From Opitutia bacterium (lineage in GTDB: Bacteria > Verrucomicrobiota > Verrucomicrobiae > Opitutales > Opitutaceae): a stretch of DNA of 64,000 nt. Below the pieces are notes generated by a model. That model was not told the origin of the DNA, ran no database searches, and saw only the letters and a program-made list of their open reading frames with translations. Both the position numbers and the translations under genes were made by a program. The DNA lies in NCBI GenBank assembly GCA_947442255.1, contig CANEVO010000003.1, positions 1-64,000 of the forward strand, given 5' to 3'. Below, piece by piece: positions 17,205 through 26,775 of this stretch (position 1 is the stretch's first letter; every line of letters begins with the position of its first letter).

Positions 17205-19154
17205 TCAACCCTCCGCCCGCACCTTCGCGTCCGCCTCAATCGAGCGACTCAATGCGTCGAGCGTGGCACGAACGCCGGCTTTCACGGCGGGCAAACCGGC
17301 GGCATCCGCCACCTTCTCGCCGGCGAACAGGTAAAACTTCATCTTCGGCTCGGTGCCGCTGCCGCGAGCCGCGAACGAGTAGCCGTTCGCGAGCGTGACG
17401 ATGTAGAGATCCTGCGCGGGGATCAGGTCGCCATCTGCGTCAAAAATTTTCTCGCGGCCAAAGTCCTGAAATCGCGTGACCCGCACATCGCCAAAAGCCT
17501 CGGGCGGCCGGGTGCGATAGGTTTCAAGGATGCGTTTGATCTTCGCGTTGCCGCTGGCGCCTTCGTAATAGAGATTAATCACACCTTCGAGGTAGAAGCC
17601 GTAACGCAGGAAAACCTCGTCCAGATATTCGGGCACGGTCAGTCCCCTCAATTTTATCCACGCCGCAACCTCGGCAAACATGAGGCACGCGGCATTTCCA
17701 TCCTTGTCGCGCACAAAATCGTTGGGCAGATAGCCGTAACTCTCCTCCGTCCCGAAGGCATAGAAAGTACTGTGCCGCTGCAGCAACCGAGCCCGCTCCT
17801 CGAACGGCGTCGCCGCGTAGTCGAATCCCGGGCCCATCGCCGCACACAGCTTTTCCTCGTAGCGACGGATCTTGGCCGCGATCCATTTGAACCCCGTCAG
17901 CGTGTTGATAACTTTTATGCCGTGCCCGCGCCCAATCGCGTCCTGCAGCTGCGTGGTGACAAACGTCTTGATGATGCAGACGTGCGCCGAGCCCTCCCGG
18001 GGGATCCAGCCCAGTTCCTTGAATTTCGTGAGGCGATAATCCGCCAGAAGCGCGCCGATTTGGTTGCCCGTCAGCAGCTCCATCCGGCCGGCGCGATTGC
18101 GCACGGCACACGCCATGCGGTCGGCGTCGGGATCAGTGGCCAGCACGAGATCCGCCCCTTCCCGGTCGGCCAGCGCGATGGCGCGCGAAAGCGCCTCTGC
18201 ATTTTCGGGATTGGGCGATTTTACGGTTGGAAACCGCGCGTCGAAATCGAGCTGCTCCGGCACGGCGGTCACGTCACAACCAGCCTGCGCCAGCAACGGG
18301 AGCGAATGCACCGCGCCGGTCCCGTGGATGTTCGTGAAGACGACTTTCAGGTTCGCGGCTCGGAAGACCGCGGGATCGATCGCCGCCTTCGCGGCCACGG
18401 CCAGATAAGCTTCGTCCGCCCCCCGGCCGAGGAGAGTCACGGCGGCCGGCGCCGGCTGCAGAAATTTCCCCAGCTCCGCCAGCGGCACCGCATTGACCTC
18501 GGCCACGATCGCCCCGTCGTGTGGCGGAACCACCTGCGCCCCGTCGTCGAAATAGGCTTTGAAGCCATTGTCATGCGGCGGATTGTGGCTGGCGGTGATC
18601 ACGATGCCGGCGTGCGCCTTGAGCCAGCGAACGGAAAAACTCAGCTGCGGCGTGGGCCGCGGCCCATCGAAGAGCCAGGCCTCGCCCCCGAGCCGGCCCC
18701 ACGTGGATGCCGCGAGTTGCCCAAAGTAGCGCGAGAAATGCCGCACGTCGTAAGCGATAACCAAACGAGGCTTTCCGCCACCACCCCGCTGCGCGAGGTC
18801 GTTCGCGGTATGACGAAACAATCCGATCGTGGCCCGCACCAGCGTGAAATCGTTCAGCATGTTGCTGCCCACCGCGGCATGTTCGGGCGAGCCCTTGGCA
18901 TCCAGCACTCCTGTTTCGGCGGCGGCCGCGACTACTCCGATGGTGCGACCGCGCATTCCACCCGTGCCAAACTCAAGGTAACGATAAAACCGGTCGTTGA
19001 GTTCGGCCCATGCCTGCTGTGCGACAAGTTCGGCGATGCTGGTCTCGGCCCACGCCGGAAGTTTTGCGGCCAGAAAAGCTGCGATATTCTCGGCGGACGA
19101 CGGAAGCAGATGGCCCGCTTGGGCCGCAGAGGAAATGCGCTCAGCTAAAGTCAT
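17205..19154 (-). CDS. Phosphohexose mutase (phosphoglucomutase/phosphomannomutase family)
   Basis: Moves phosphate between C1 and C6 of hexose phosphates. The 649-residue product is longer than ManB or GlmM (about 450) and of a size with the large phosphoglucomutase/PgcA-type enzymes. It has the active-site Ser motif VITASHNPPHDNGFKAYFDD (Ser near 188), the metal loop LATDPDADRMAC (about 339), the sugar-binding GTEESYG motif and the phosphate loop RGSGTEPKMKFY near the C-terminus. Whether glucose, mannose or pentose is preferred cannot be told. It is followed upstream by a UDP-sugar pyrophosphorylase on the same strand, 74 bases away, so the pair likely converts sugar-6-phosphate to sugar-1-phosphate and then to the UDP-sugar. 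Confidence 0.9.
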   Translation of the reverse strand: MTLAERISSAAQAGHLLPSSAENIAAFLAAKLPAWAETSIAELVAQQAWAELNDRFYRYLEFGTGGMRGRTIGVVAAAAETGVLDAKGSPEHAAVGSNMLNDFTLVRATIGLFRHTANDLAQRGGGGKPRLVIAYDVRHFSRYFGQLAASTWGRLGGEAWLFDGPRPTPQLSFSVRWLKAHAGIVITASHNPPHDNGFKAYFDDGAQVVPPHDGAIVAEVNAVPLAELGKFLQPAPAAVTLLGRGADEAYLAVAAKAAIDPAVFRAANLKVVFTNIHGTGAVHSLPLLAQAGCDVTAVPEQLDFDARFPTVKSPNPENAEALSRAIALADREGADLVLATDPDADRMACAVRNRAGRMELLTGNQIGALLADYRLTKFKELGWIPREGSAHVCIIKTFVTTQLQDAIGRGHGIKVINTLTGFKWIAAKIRRYEEKLCAAMGPGFDYAATPFEERARLLQRHSTFYAFGTEESYGYLPNDFVRDKDGNAACLMFAEVAAWIKLRGLTVPEYLDEVFLRYGFYLEGVINLYYEGASGNAKIKRILETYRTRPPEAFGDVRVTRFQDFGREKIFDADGDLIPAQDLYIVTLANGYSFAARGSGTEPKMKFYLFAGEKVADAAGLPAVKAGVRATLDALSRSIEADAKVRAEG

Positions 19155-19228
19155 GGTGGGGCAGAAAAATAGAACTCCCTTTCCGAGCGAAGCGAAGAAT
19201 CTAAGCTCCGGAGCGGAAAGCGTGGAGG

Positions 19229-20650
19229 TTACTCAAGGTAAAGCCCGTCGCTCACCACCGGTTTCGACGCCCGGCGGTTCCAAGCCTCCGCAAAGGAATC
19301 CTCATCGTAGCCAAAGAGCGGGGAAACTTCGACCGTCGCCGCCGGCAGACCCGTCGCATCGGCGGCGATCGCCGCCCCATTGGCGCGCAGCCAGCGGGCA
19401 AACTGCCGCAGCTGATCATCGCGGCAAGTCTGAGGGGAATCGACGCCCGAGGCATTTTTCACCGGAGAGAAATCGTCGGCTCGCAACGTTTCGATCACCA
19501 GCGGATTGCGGGCAAAAGGCAGGGCATCGAACACGAACATCTCAAACTTAACCCCGTTCGGCTTTTCCGGCTTCACCGGCTGGCCCGCGGCGTCGAGCGT
19601 CGGAATCTTTTTGTCCGCACGGTGAAACGGTAGCGCCACTCCGGGACCACCCGCCGCCACCCGGCGGACGAAATCGCGGTCAAGAACATGAATCGCGATG
19701 CTGCCCGCCAGGTAGCGCAACCGCCCTTGCACATCGATTTCGCGCTGCCGTTCCATCGGCAGATCGGAATACTCCACCACGATCGTATTTCCGTTTTGGG
19801 CGCAAAAAACCCCGACCTTCTCCTCGGGATAAGCTTTGGGCACCATCTTGCTCGTCATTTCCGACCGGCCGAGCGCGTGCCAGCCAATGAACGCCGGGTC
19901 GACCGCCCGCACCAACGGGTTGTCGACCTGAAAATAACTGAGTGTGTCGATGCCTTCGCGTGCCATGAAATCGAGCGCGCCGCTGCGCGCCAAGGCTCGC
20001 AGCGAGCCGCCGTGTCCGTCCGGCGACAGCGCAATGGACCCTTTGGTCTCCAGCAGGATTCTGCCCGAGAAGTCCACCGCCGGCATCCGACCCTGCCGGA
20101 AAAAATGCACCTGCGTCCGGTCGAGCCTGAAATAACCATGTTCCGCAAAAAACGCCTCGGTTTCGGCATGATTCGCATGGCTGGTCATGATGAACCAATG
20201 CAGCGGACGGCCATAGCGGCGGCCCGCCGCGCAGATTTTTTCTGCGAACACTTGGAACAACGGACGGGCCTTGAGCGGCGTGACCGGAAACGTCCCCTTG
20301 GGCCCGTCATAGCCGAGCCGGGTGCCCTGCCCGCCCGCCACGGTGAACGCCGCCACCCGACCGGCGCGCAACGCCACCTCTCCCGCCGTCTTGGCCCTCG
20401 CCCAGGCCGCGGCGTCACCACCGTGCTCCGGATGCTTCACGTAGGGTGCGGGGGCAAGCCCCTCCAAGTTGACGGCCGGCGCAGCGCCTTGGGTGAGCAA
20501 CGTTCGCGTCAACCGGTCGATTTCCACCAGATCGATCTCGGCCGCCTCCTCCAGAAGGCGCCGCTGACCCTCGGGCGCGAGCTGATCGTAAAATGCAAAA
20601 ACCTGCGCCTGGCCGGTGCGGCGAAACGATTCAATCAGAGGATGCGTCAC
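19229..20650 (-). CDS. UDP-sugar (UDP-GlcNAc/UDP-Glc) pyrophosphorylase, eukaryote-like UDPGP family
   Basis: Makes a UDP-sugar from UTP and a sugar-1-phosphate. About 473 residues from a GTG at 20650; the frame opens to 20698. The nucleotide-binding loop AGGQGTRLGYDGPKGTFPV (about 105-123) is the UDPGP-family signature shared with eukaryotic AGX/QRI1 UDP-GlcNAc pyrophosphorylases and unlike the usual bacterial GalU or GlmU. YFQVDNPLVRAVDPAFIGWH and the GVKFEMFVFDALPFA stretch are also as in AGX-type enzymes. Such genes occur in Bacteroidetes and Verrucomicrobia. The substrate may be GlcNAc-1-P or Glc-1-P. The next gene downstream is a phosphohexose mutase. Confidence 0.88.
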   Translation of the reverse strand: MTHPLIESFRRTGQAQVFAFYDQLAPEGQRRLLEEAAEIDLVEIDRLTRTLLTQGAAPAVNLEGLAPAPYVKHPEHGGDAAAWARAKTAGEVALRAGRVAAFTVAGGQGTRLGYDGPKGTFPVTPLKARPLFQVFAEKICAAGRRYGRPLHWFIMTSHANHAETEAFFAEHGYFRLDRTQVHFFRQGRMPAVDFSGRILLETKGSIALSPDGHGGSLRALARSGALDFMAREGIDTLSYFQVDNPLVRAVDPAFIGWHALGRSEMTSKMVPKAYPEEKVGVFCAQNGNTIVVEYSDLPMERQREIDVQGRLRYLAGSIAIHVLDRDFVRRVAAGGPGVALPFHRADKKIPTLDAAGQPVKPEKPNGVKFEMFVFDALPFARNPLVIETLRADDFSPVKNASGVDSPQTCRDDQLRQFARWLRANGAAIAADATGLPAATVEVSPLFGYDEDSFAEAWNRRASKPVVSDGLYLE

Positions 20651-20770
20651 GGTAGGAAAAAGACATGGAAATGCGGTTCGGCATGCGGCGAGCAGCAATG
20701 TCCTAAAAATTTCGCCAACGCTGACCGAAAGTCACCACTCTTTTCTCGAATCGAGCCGGGCAACTCGCGA

Positions 20771-20794
20771 TCAGGAGCACGCCCCTGCTCCTGA
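20771..20794 (-). terminator. Hairpin after the ftsB-like gene
   Basis: A perfect 9-bp stem TCAGGAGCA/TGCTCCTGA with a six-base loop, 77 bases beyond the stop of the minus-strand ftsB-like gene. No T-run follows, so termination is a guess. Confidence 0.35.
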
Positions 20795-20870
20795 CGGCGA
20801 GTCTGGAACCAGAAGGTAGAATCACGCGGCGACAACGGGCGGCCCGCAACGCACCGCGGTCCGGCGCTCA

Positions 20871-21149
20871 TCAATCTTTGAACCAAAAGATGGTCTCACC
20901 GGGCTTCGCGTAATTGAGCTTGCGCAGCGCCTTCTCCACGTAATTCCGATCGTTTTTCAATCGGTACAAAATCTTTTCCTGCTCGGCGAGCCGGATTCGT
21001 TCATCCGCCAGCTGCCGCCGGAGGTTCGCCTCGGTTTGCTTCAGCAGGTTGTATTCCGCCCGCATTTCGAGGAAGAAGACCCCCGCCCACCCGCTCAGCC
21101 CGATCAGGACCACGGAATAAAGTTTAATAATCAGGCGGTGCCGGTTCAC
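20871..21149 (-). CDS. Septum formation initiator, FtsB/DivIC family
   Basis: A 92-residue bitopic membrane protein: short cytoplasmic N-terminus, one membrane helix (LYSVVLIGLSGWAGVFFLEM, about 10-29), then a periplasmic coiled coil rich in Leu, Glu and Arg (LLKQTEANLRRQLADERIRL) and the short tail YAKPGETIFWF typical of DivIC/FtsB, which often ends in a PGE motif. It helps to recruit FtsL/FtsQ-type partners to the septum. Size and layout are right. FtsB and DivIC cannot be told apart from sequence alone. Confidence 0.85.
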   Translation of the reverse strand: MNRHRLIIKLYSVVLIGLSGWAGVFFLEMRAEYNLLKQTEANLRRQLADERIRLAEQEKILYRLKNDRNYVEKALRKLNYAKPGETIFWFKD

Positions 21150-21190
21150 GAGTGAGGAATCAGGAGGTCAACGATGCCGCGCCCGCTTCG

Positions 21191-21225
21191 GCGCCCGGGC
21201 GAAAATCCTTTCCATCCCCGGGCGC
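21191..21225. repeat. Inverted repeat upstream of the ExeA-type gene
   Basis: Perfect 9-base arms GCGCCCGGG and CCCGGGCGC with a 17-base spacer, in the divergent region between the ftsB-like gene and the ATPase gene. It could be an operator or a structured leader element. Confidence 0.4.
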
Positions 21226-21363
21226 TCCGAACCGTGAGCGTTGCGTGATTGATCAACGCGCCCGCCCTCGCGGGAGTAAAGGAGATTTCAAACGAACCCG
21301 CCCGCCGCGGGCACCGTCAATTTGGCGTGCGTCCCCCCCCCTGTTGCCAACGTATCCGCCCAC

Positions 21364-22133
21364 ATGTATCAGAGCTTTTACGGGTTTCGCGAGATGCCGT
21401 TCAACATTACGCCGGACCCGCGGTTTCTTTATCTCAGCCCGACTCACCAGGAGGCCCTCCAACATCTGAAATACGGCGTTCGCGAAAAGAAGGGTTTTAT
21501 CGTTTTGATCGGGGAAGTGGGATGCGGGAAGACGACGCTCTGCCGAAAGTTCCTGAATGATTTGGATCCGACTCACTACGACACCGCCCTGATTCTCAAC
21601 CCACGGGTCACCGAAACGCAGATGCTCAAGGCGATCCTCACCGAGCTTGGTGAAACAAAACTGGCGCGCAGCCAGAACGACCTCGTTGCGCAAGTGAACC
21701 GGGTGTTGCTCGATCGCATTGAGCAGGGCCGCGATATCGTCCTGATCATCGACGAGGCGCAGAACTTGAAATTCGAAGTGCTCGAGCAGATCCGCCTGCT
21801 CTCCAACCTCGAAATCGACAAGCAAAAGCTCCTGCAAATCGTGTTAATGGGCCAGCCGGAGCTGAAAGACGTGCTGGCCCGTAACGAACTGCGCCAGCTC
21901 CGGCAGCGCATCCTGGTCCACTACGAACTTCACCCCCTTTCGGCCACGGACATGGCGCATTACATCCAACACCGCCTCGCCCTCGCGGGCGGCCAGGGCC
22001 GACCGGGATCCCGCGCATCGTCAACAATCTTTGCGACAAGGCGATGCTCTCCGCCTTCATCCGCGGGTCTGATGAGGTCAAATACTGGGATGCCCGGAGG
22101 GCGGTCCGGGATATGGCGAATCTCACCGGCTAA
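21364..22133 (+). pseudogene. ExeA-type AAA ATPase, broken by a deletion
   Basis: ExeA/GspA-like ATPase found in type II secretion and in exopolysaccharide loci. The start MYQSFYGFREMPFNITPDPR is the family start. Walker A is GEVGCGKTT (residues 50-58) and Walker B is IVLIIDEAQNL. After HRLALAGGQGRP (22005) the frame is lost. The family tail resumes in another frame as GIPRIVNNLCDKAMLSAF and ends VRDMANLTG at a stop at 22131-22133. About 15 residues expected between these two parts (the helix before the IPR motif) are missing, so a deletion of some 45 bases with a frame change is the simplest reading. The uninterrupted frame runs on to 22479 but over the next gene. An ATPase without this sensor/winged part is probably not functional. 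Confidence 0.8.
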
Positions 22134-22219
22134 ACGATACCCGACTCGCCCACGGAAAATATTTCAGGGATGCAGAACGCTCTTCCAGTCACCACCCGAC
22201 AGACTAAATTCATGGCCGC

Positions 22220-22983
22220 ATGAGTCTGATCAACGAAGCCCTCAAGAAAGCGAAGCGGCAGCGGCACGACGATCCCACCGCCCCCGTTCCGCCCGTTCCC
22301 GGCGGCGGAACGATCACCCGGCGGGGGCAGCCGCGCAGTGCGAAATCGCTGGTCCTGATTTCAGCCGGAGCGGTCGTCCTCGTCGTGCTTTCGGTAGTTT
22401 TTACCGTTTACCTCGGCAACCGCGCGGCTCCGCCGCCGCTAAAAGTTACGAACATAAAGCCGCCCGCGCCGAAAACTGAGCCGTCGCCGAAGCCCATCGT
22501 CGTGCCACCCGTCGCAGCCGCAACGTGGCCCCCGCCCCGGCGGTTAATTCAGCCCCCGCAATCACTCCGTCCCCGGCCGCGACTCGCACACCAAAGGACG
22601 AAGGACGCCGCCCGGCACCGCTTGCTACGCCCACGTCCGTCGAGTCAAAACCGACGCCAGTCGCCGCGGCATCAATCGCCGACCGACCCGCCCTTGCGCC
22701 CGCTCAGCCACCGCTGTCGGTTGGACCGAGCACACCGGCTCCATCGCCGGTTCCCGTTCAAACGAATTCAATTCCGGACCCGCGAATTCACGCCTTTGTG
22801 GACGCGCTTCGAATCGCGGGAGTCAAAGCCGGCGGCGCGGAAAGTCGGGTCCTCATGAATGACCGGGTCTACCGGTTGAACGATATCGTGGAACGCACCC
22901 TGGGCGTCAGGTTGATCAAGGTGGAGACCAACAGCCTCACGTTCTCCGACGCCAACAGTGTGACTTACGTGAAATTCTTCTGA
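22220..22983 (+). pseudogene. GspB-like protein, frameshifted
   Basis: N-terminus MSLINEALKKAKRQR is typical of proteins next to ExeA-like ATPases. Then comes a membrane helix (SLVLISAGAVVLVVLSVVFT, about 42-61) and a Pro/Ala-rich periplasmic linker. Near 22521 the frame must shift by one base: the linker continues as VAPAPAVNSAPAITPSPAAT in the next frame and ends with a GspB-type C-terminal domain (RVLMNDRVYRLNDIVE, then LTFSDANSVTYVKFF). The two parts together give about 254 residues. In this low-complexity linker a single inserted or lost base is enough. It would be the periplasmic partner of the preceding ATPase. Both are damaged. Confidence 0.75.
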
Positions 22984-23012
22984 GGCGAAGGGCCGGGGTA
23001 CGCGCGCGCCGA

Positions 23013-24460
23013 TCACACAAACCCGGCGACCACCTCCGGTCCAATAAGCCGTCGGCGGCGGCCGGAAGATCTGCCAGAGCGTCCGCGCAGTGATCTGGAG
23101 ATCCAGCCAGCCCGACCAGTGGGTGATGTAGTACACGTCCCAATAAACCCGCCGGCGCAGCATCTCCTGTTCGAGGATTTCGCCGCGATAGCCAAGGCTG
23201 TGGGCGAGCCCGGTGATGCCGGGCTTGACGAGGTGCCTCGTCCGATAACCACGGGAATGCTGACGAAACTCGTCGTCGAGCAGCGGCATGTAGGGTCGCG
23301 GCCCGACCACGCTCATATCCCCGCAAATCACGTTCCAGAATTGGGGAAACTCATCGAGACTTCGTCGACGCAGAAACCGGCCAAAGGGAAACACCCGTTC
23401 GTCCCCGGCACCGGCCGGCCGTGACTCCGCCGCGGCGTCGGCCGGATCGATCCGCATGGAGCGGAATTTAAGCATGCGAAACACGCCGCCCTGCAGTCCG
23501 CGACGTTCGCGCACGTGAAACAGCGGTCCGAGGGACCTGCCCGCGCTGCATCACCCACACCACGAGACAGAGTGGCGGCAGAAGAAACAGCACGACCGGC
23601 AGGGCGACCGCGAGGTCGTAGCCGCGCTTGATCAATCGGTTTAACGGATCCTCCAATGGCTCTTCCTGCAGCGTATAAAAATGGCGCCCCTCCTCGATCG
23701 TCGGAACCAACGGGTGGGTATAGCGCTCCGCGAGATTGTTATGAATCAGGAGGCGGCAGCCCAACTCATGGCAGATTCCGATAATCGAACGCGCTTCGGC
23801 ATCGGTGGCCGGCAGTTCTGGCAAAATTACCTGGCCCACGGTCCGCTCGGCCAAAATTTTCGGCAGGTCGGCAATCCGACCCAGCCAGGGCGCCGGCAGC
23901 GCTGAAGTATCGGCCGGCATGGCATCGTCTGAAAGCAAACCCACCGGATGGATTCCCAACGGGGCCTTGTCTGCTATCCACTCCGTCAACCGGCCGAACG
24001 AGGCCACCCGGCCGATGAAAACCGTCGGCAATTGGTGCCCTCGGCGAAAAACGAGACGCGCCAGCGCGCCCGGCAGCCAGGCGTTGAGAAAGGCGAGACC
24101 CAGCCAGCACCAGACCAGAAAACTTCCGAGGAAAAGGCGGCTGATGCTTCGATCGAGTGTGGAGAACATCATGGAGAACGTGAGCAATGCCATCAGTGCC
24201 ACCTGCCGGCCCGCCAACCGGGCGGCGTCGCCAAATTCCAAGAAATGAAACCGCGCCGCAAAGCGGGACAAATCGTGCGCCGACAGCGCCATGCCACCGA
24301 CCATGCAGAGAAAATACGGCAGCAAGTTCACCTCCCGACTCAGGCGGACGAAGGGAACGTGATCGATGATGTTGGCATAGGCCCAGAAAAAGGCCCCGAC
24401 AAACAGGGTCGTCGCTCCGGCGTGGAGATGGGCCAGTCCGCGCGCCCGCGTATTGATCAT
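23013..24460 (-). pseudogene. Polyprenyl-phosphate sugar transferase (EPS initiating enzyme), frameshifted
   Basis: The intact family transfers a sugar phosphate from a UDP-sugar to a lipid carrier, starting exopolysaccharide synthesis at the inner membrane. The N-terminal part (from MINTRARGLAHLHAG at 24460) has four to five membrane helices, a CoA-binding-like domain and the start of the transferase domain (LNRLIKRGYDLAVALPVVLF). Near 23545, after VVWVMQRGQ, the frame moves by one base. The rest, PLFHVRERRGLQGG, FRMLKFRSMR, SLDEFPQFWNVICGDMSVVG and RHLVKPGITGL, carries the catalytic core. The C-terminus is unclear: the second frame stays open to 22768, antisense to the GspB-like gene. I end the feature at a stop at 23013 in a third frame. 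Type: WcaJ/ExoY-like. Confidence 0.75.
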
Positions 24461-24588
24461 CGGCCGTTGTTATGCAAAAAAGCTGATTTTGGAGCAAGGC
24501 CACACTGCGAACCGATGCGTGTGAAAACGCTCGTCCCGTCGGCCGGACACCATGCTCTGTCGGAATCGCGGGCCCCTCCGGCCTGCCG

Positions 24589-24615
24589 ATCCCCGCGGCA
24601 ACCACCCGCGGGGAT
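24589..24615. terminator. Hairpin between the CBM9-like gene and the sugar transferase
   Basis: A perfect 10-bp stem ATCCCCGCGG/CCGCGGGGAT with a seven-base loop, 59 bases beyond the stop of the minus-strand CBM9-like gene. No T-run is seen. Confidence 0.4.
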
Positions 24616-24673
24616 AAATTTGGGCGACCCGCGAAAGCGAAGCCCCGGCGGAGAGCGTTTGCCGGGAGGGCGG

Positions 24674-25483
24674 TTACCTGGGGCTCTCGCCGGCTTCAAA
24701 CGGACTGCTCTTCGCGGAGAAAATCACTTTCCCAAACCGATGCGGCGTATGAAAGGCGGGAACGTCGGTGTCGGCTCGTGACCACTGGCTGTACTGAAAA
24801 TTCGTCTTCCCACCGTGGCGGTTCAGATTCAAATTCATGACGGTGCCGGGGCGCGGCGGAATCTCCTTCGCCACTTTGGAAAAGTTTTTCAACGGAATCG
24901 CCAATTCGACGATCCAGTATTGGTCGGTGTCACTGTCGTCATTCAACGTGCCCACGTAGGAGCCGGCGATCTGCACCCCCTCGGCGTCCCACTTCGGCGC
25001 CCTGGGCTTGTCCGGACCATTGGGGCGAAAATTATCGAGGATTCCTCCGAGCAGGTTGAATTCCACGTTGAAATAGATGTTCGGAGTATCCGCGTTTGGC
25101 GCGATCATCACCTCGACACAATCATCCTCGGGAATTTTGCCGTCCCGCTCCGTGTGCCGGGCGGTAATGTGGGCGTCCTGACAGACGACCGCCACGTACA
25201 GATTTTCGTCGTCCCACAACATCTTTGCGCGGGTCTGCTCTTTTTTTCCCTCTTTCCACCAGGTGAACGTGAAATCACTGAAATGAGGTGCGGCGAACCA
25301 CGCCGCCTCATCGATTTTACCGTCGACCTTGATCGGCGTTCCAGCCCGATAGATCGTATATTCGGGCGGCCGCCACAGCGCTGCGCCCGCGGGAGCGGCG
25401 GCATGCGAGGAAGCGGCGAATGAGACGGCAACGACGAGGAAGGCAATCCGCCGAAGGAGGGGAAAAAACGGGAGAGCTGGCAT
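24674..25483 (-). CDS. Exported carbohydrate-binding family 9-like protein
   Basis: A 269-residue protein with a signal peptide (about residues 1-28: basic start, FPLLRRIAFLVVAVSFAASS, then AHAAAP). The rest is one CBM9-like beta-sandwich: IKVDGKIDEAAWFAAPHFSD, LWDDENLYVAVVCQDAHI and the acidic DDCVEVMIAPN stretch are the usual signature. CBM9 domains bind sugar ends. Here no catalytic domain is attached, so it may be a periplasmic binding or accessory protein. It is divergent from the first amidohydrolase gene, with 302 bases between, which places it at the edge of the oxidative island. Confidence 0.85.
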   Translation of the reverse strand: MPALPFFPLLRRIAFLVVAVSFAASSHAAAPAGAALWRPPEYTIYRAGTPIKVDGKIDEAAWFAAPHFSDFTFTWWKEGKKEQTRAKMLWDDENLYVAVVCQDAHITARHTERDGKIPEDDCVEVMIAPNADTPNIYFNVEFNLLGGILDNFRPNGPDKPRAPKWDAEGVQIAGSYVGTLNDDSDTDQYWIVELAIPLKNFSKVAKEIPPRPGTVMNLNLNRHGGKTNFQYSQWSRADTDVPAFHTPHRFGKVIFSAKSSPFEAGESPR

Positions 25484-25785
25484 GATGGGTTGGGAGTTGG
25501 ATTAACGATACAAGAGCCTGACACCGTCGAGCTCAAGCCCACGGCAGGGAGCTTTCAAGGCTGATGCGCCGACGATTCGACGGGGTGAGCACGCCGGGCT
25601 GCGCGAGGGAAATCAACCTCATCCCTCCCGATCGATCCACGTTCCACACGCCACCCGGCGCCACCACCGGTCAGTGGGAAAGAAGCTTTGTCTTCAAATT
25701 TTCCGGCCGTGACGCTGCAGGAAACCGGAGGATTCAAGCCTGCCTACACCGGCGGGTAATTTTCGCCGCCGGTCGCCCCGCCACC
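25484..25785. other. Divergent intergenic region
   Basis: About 300 bases between the CBM9-like gene (minus) and the first amidohydrolase (plus). It should contain both promoters. The plus frame is open from 25564, but the upstream 74 residues have no similarity to the paralogous protein at 36.2-37.1 kb, so I take it as noncoding. I could not identify a convincing -35/-10 pair. Confidence 0.4.
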
Positions 25786-26736
25786 ATGAATCCGCGTGAG
25801 TTTTTCATCAACGCATCCAACTACGGCCTACCCACGCGGGACGAACTCGTGGCCTACCGGATCTGGGACACTCACTTTCACGGCTTTCTCAACGGGCTGG
25901 ATGAAAATCCAATTCCGTTCTACGAACAAAACCAGTTCTACGTCGAGCGCACGGGAATCGAGCGCTCCATCGCGGTGGATATCGGGCGGAACACGTCGTG
26001 GCCCGTGATTCGGGCCGGAGCCGGACAGGAAGAGTTGGCGCGATTGGACCGGGAAAGCACCACCGCCCTAGTGCCTTATGAAGTTGAGCTGCGCCGGGTC
26101 CTGGAGCGGGACAGGGATCGCCTTTCCGCCCTGGCTCGAATCGACGCCCGCTTCCCAGAGGGCAGCTGCGCCAGGATGGAAAAATGGATCAAGCACGGCC
26201 CCTGCATCGGCATCAAATACGAAGCGGGCAATTCCCAGGGGATCACGTGCGACCACCCCAACAGCGACCCGATCATCCGGTTCGGCGCGGAACTTAACGC
26301 GACGATTTACATCCACACGTGGCTCAAGGTCGGCGGGACGCCCCACCTGCCCGGCGGCGGCAACGATCCAGGCGAATGTACGCCGATGCACGTGGCCAAA
26401 CTAGCCCGGCGGTTTCCCGATGTACAGATGATCTGCGGCCATTCTGGTGGCGATTGGGAACTGGGCATTCGCGCGATCCGGCCCTTTAAGAATGTTCTCC
26501 TGGAGTTTGCCGGCACGGATTCCCACTCCGGCAGCGTCGACCACGCCGTGGCGGAATTGGGTGTCGATCGGATCGTCTGGGGCGGACACGGCCCCAGTCG
26601 CAGCTACGCGACCGAGCTTGGGAAGGTGCTGAACGCCGATCTTTCGCCGAGCGACCGCGTGAAGATATTCGGCGGCAATTTCCGCCGATACGCCGCCTCG
26701 ATCTTTCGTCAGAAGGGCATTAAAATCGAAGTTTGA
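25786..26736 (+). CDS. Amidohydrolase-2 family protein, paralog A
   Basis: A 316-residue TIM-barrel hydrolase of the amidohydrolase-2 (COG2159) type, start MNPREFFINASNYGLPTRDE. Ligand-like residues: H-x-H in DTHFHGF near residue 29, His in ATIYIHTWLK, His in QMICGHSGGDWE. The strand-8 position, where the family usually has GSD, reads VWGGHGPSRS, so the catalytic Asp is not in its normal place. Members act on lactones, decarboxylate acids or hydrolyse C-O bonds; the substrate cannot be told. There is no signal peptide, so it is cytoplasmic. The gene at 36207-37093 is a close paralog. The next gene, 39 bases on, is a second, distant amidohydrolase. Confidence 0.87.
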   Translation: MNPREFFINASNYGLPTRDELVAYRIWDTHFHGFLNGLDENPIPFYEQNQFYVERTGIERSIAVDIGRNTSWPVIRAGAGQEELARLDRESTTALVPYEVELRRVLERDRDRLSALARIDARFPEGSCARMEKWIKHGPCIGIKYEAGNSQGITCDHPNSDPIIRFGAELNATIYIHTWLKVGGTPHLPGGGNDPGECTPMHVAKLARRFPDVQMICGHSGGDWELGIRAIRPFKNVLLEFAGTDSHSGSVDHAVAELGVDRIVWGGHGPSRSYATELGKVLNADLSPSDRVKIFGGNFRRYAASIFRQKGIKIEV

Positions 26737-26775
26737 TCACGTCTGCAACGGTGCCTTAGCCTCTTCCCTACCTCC

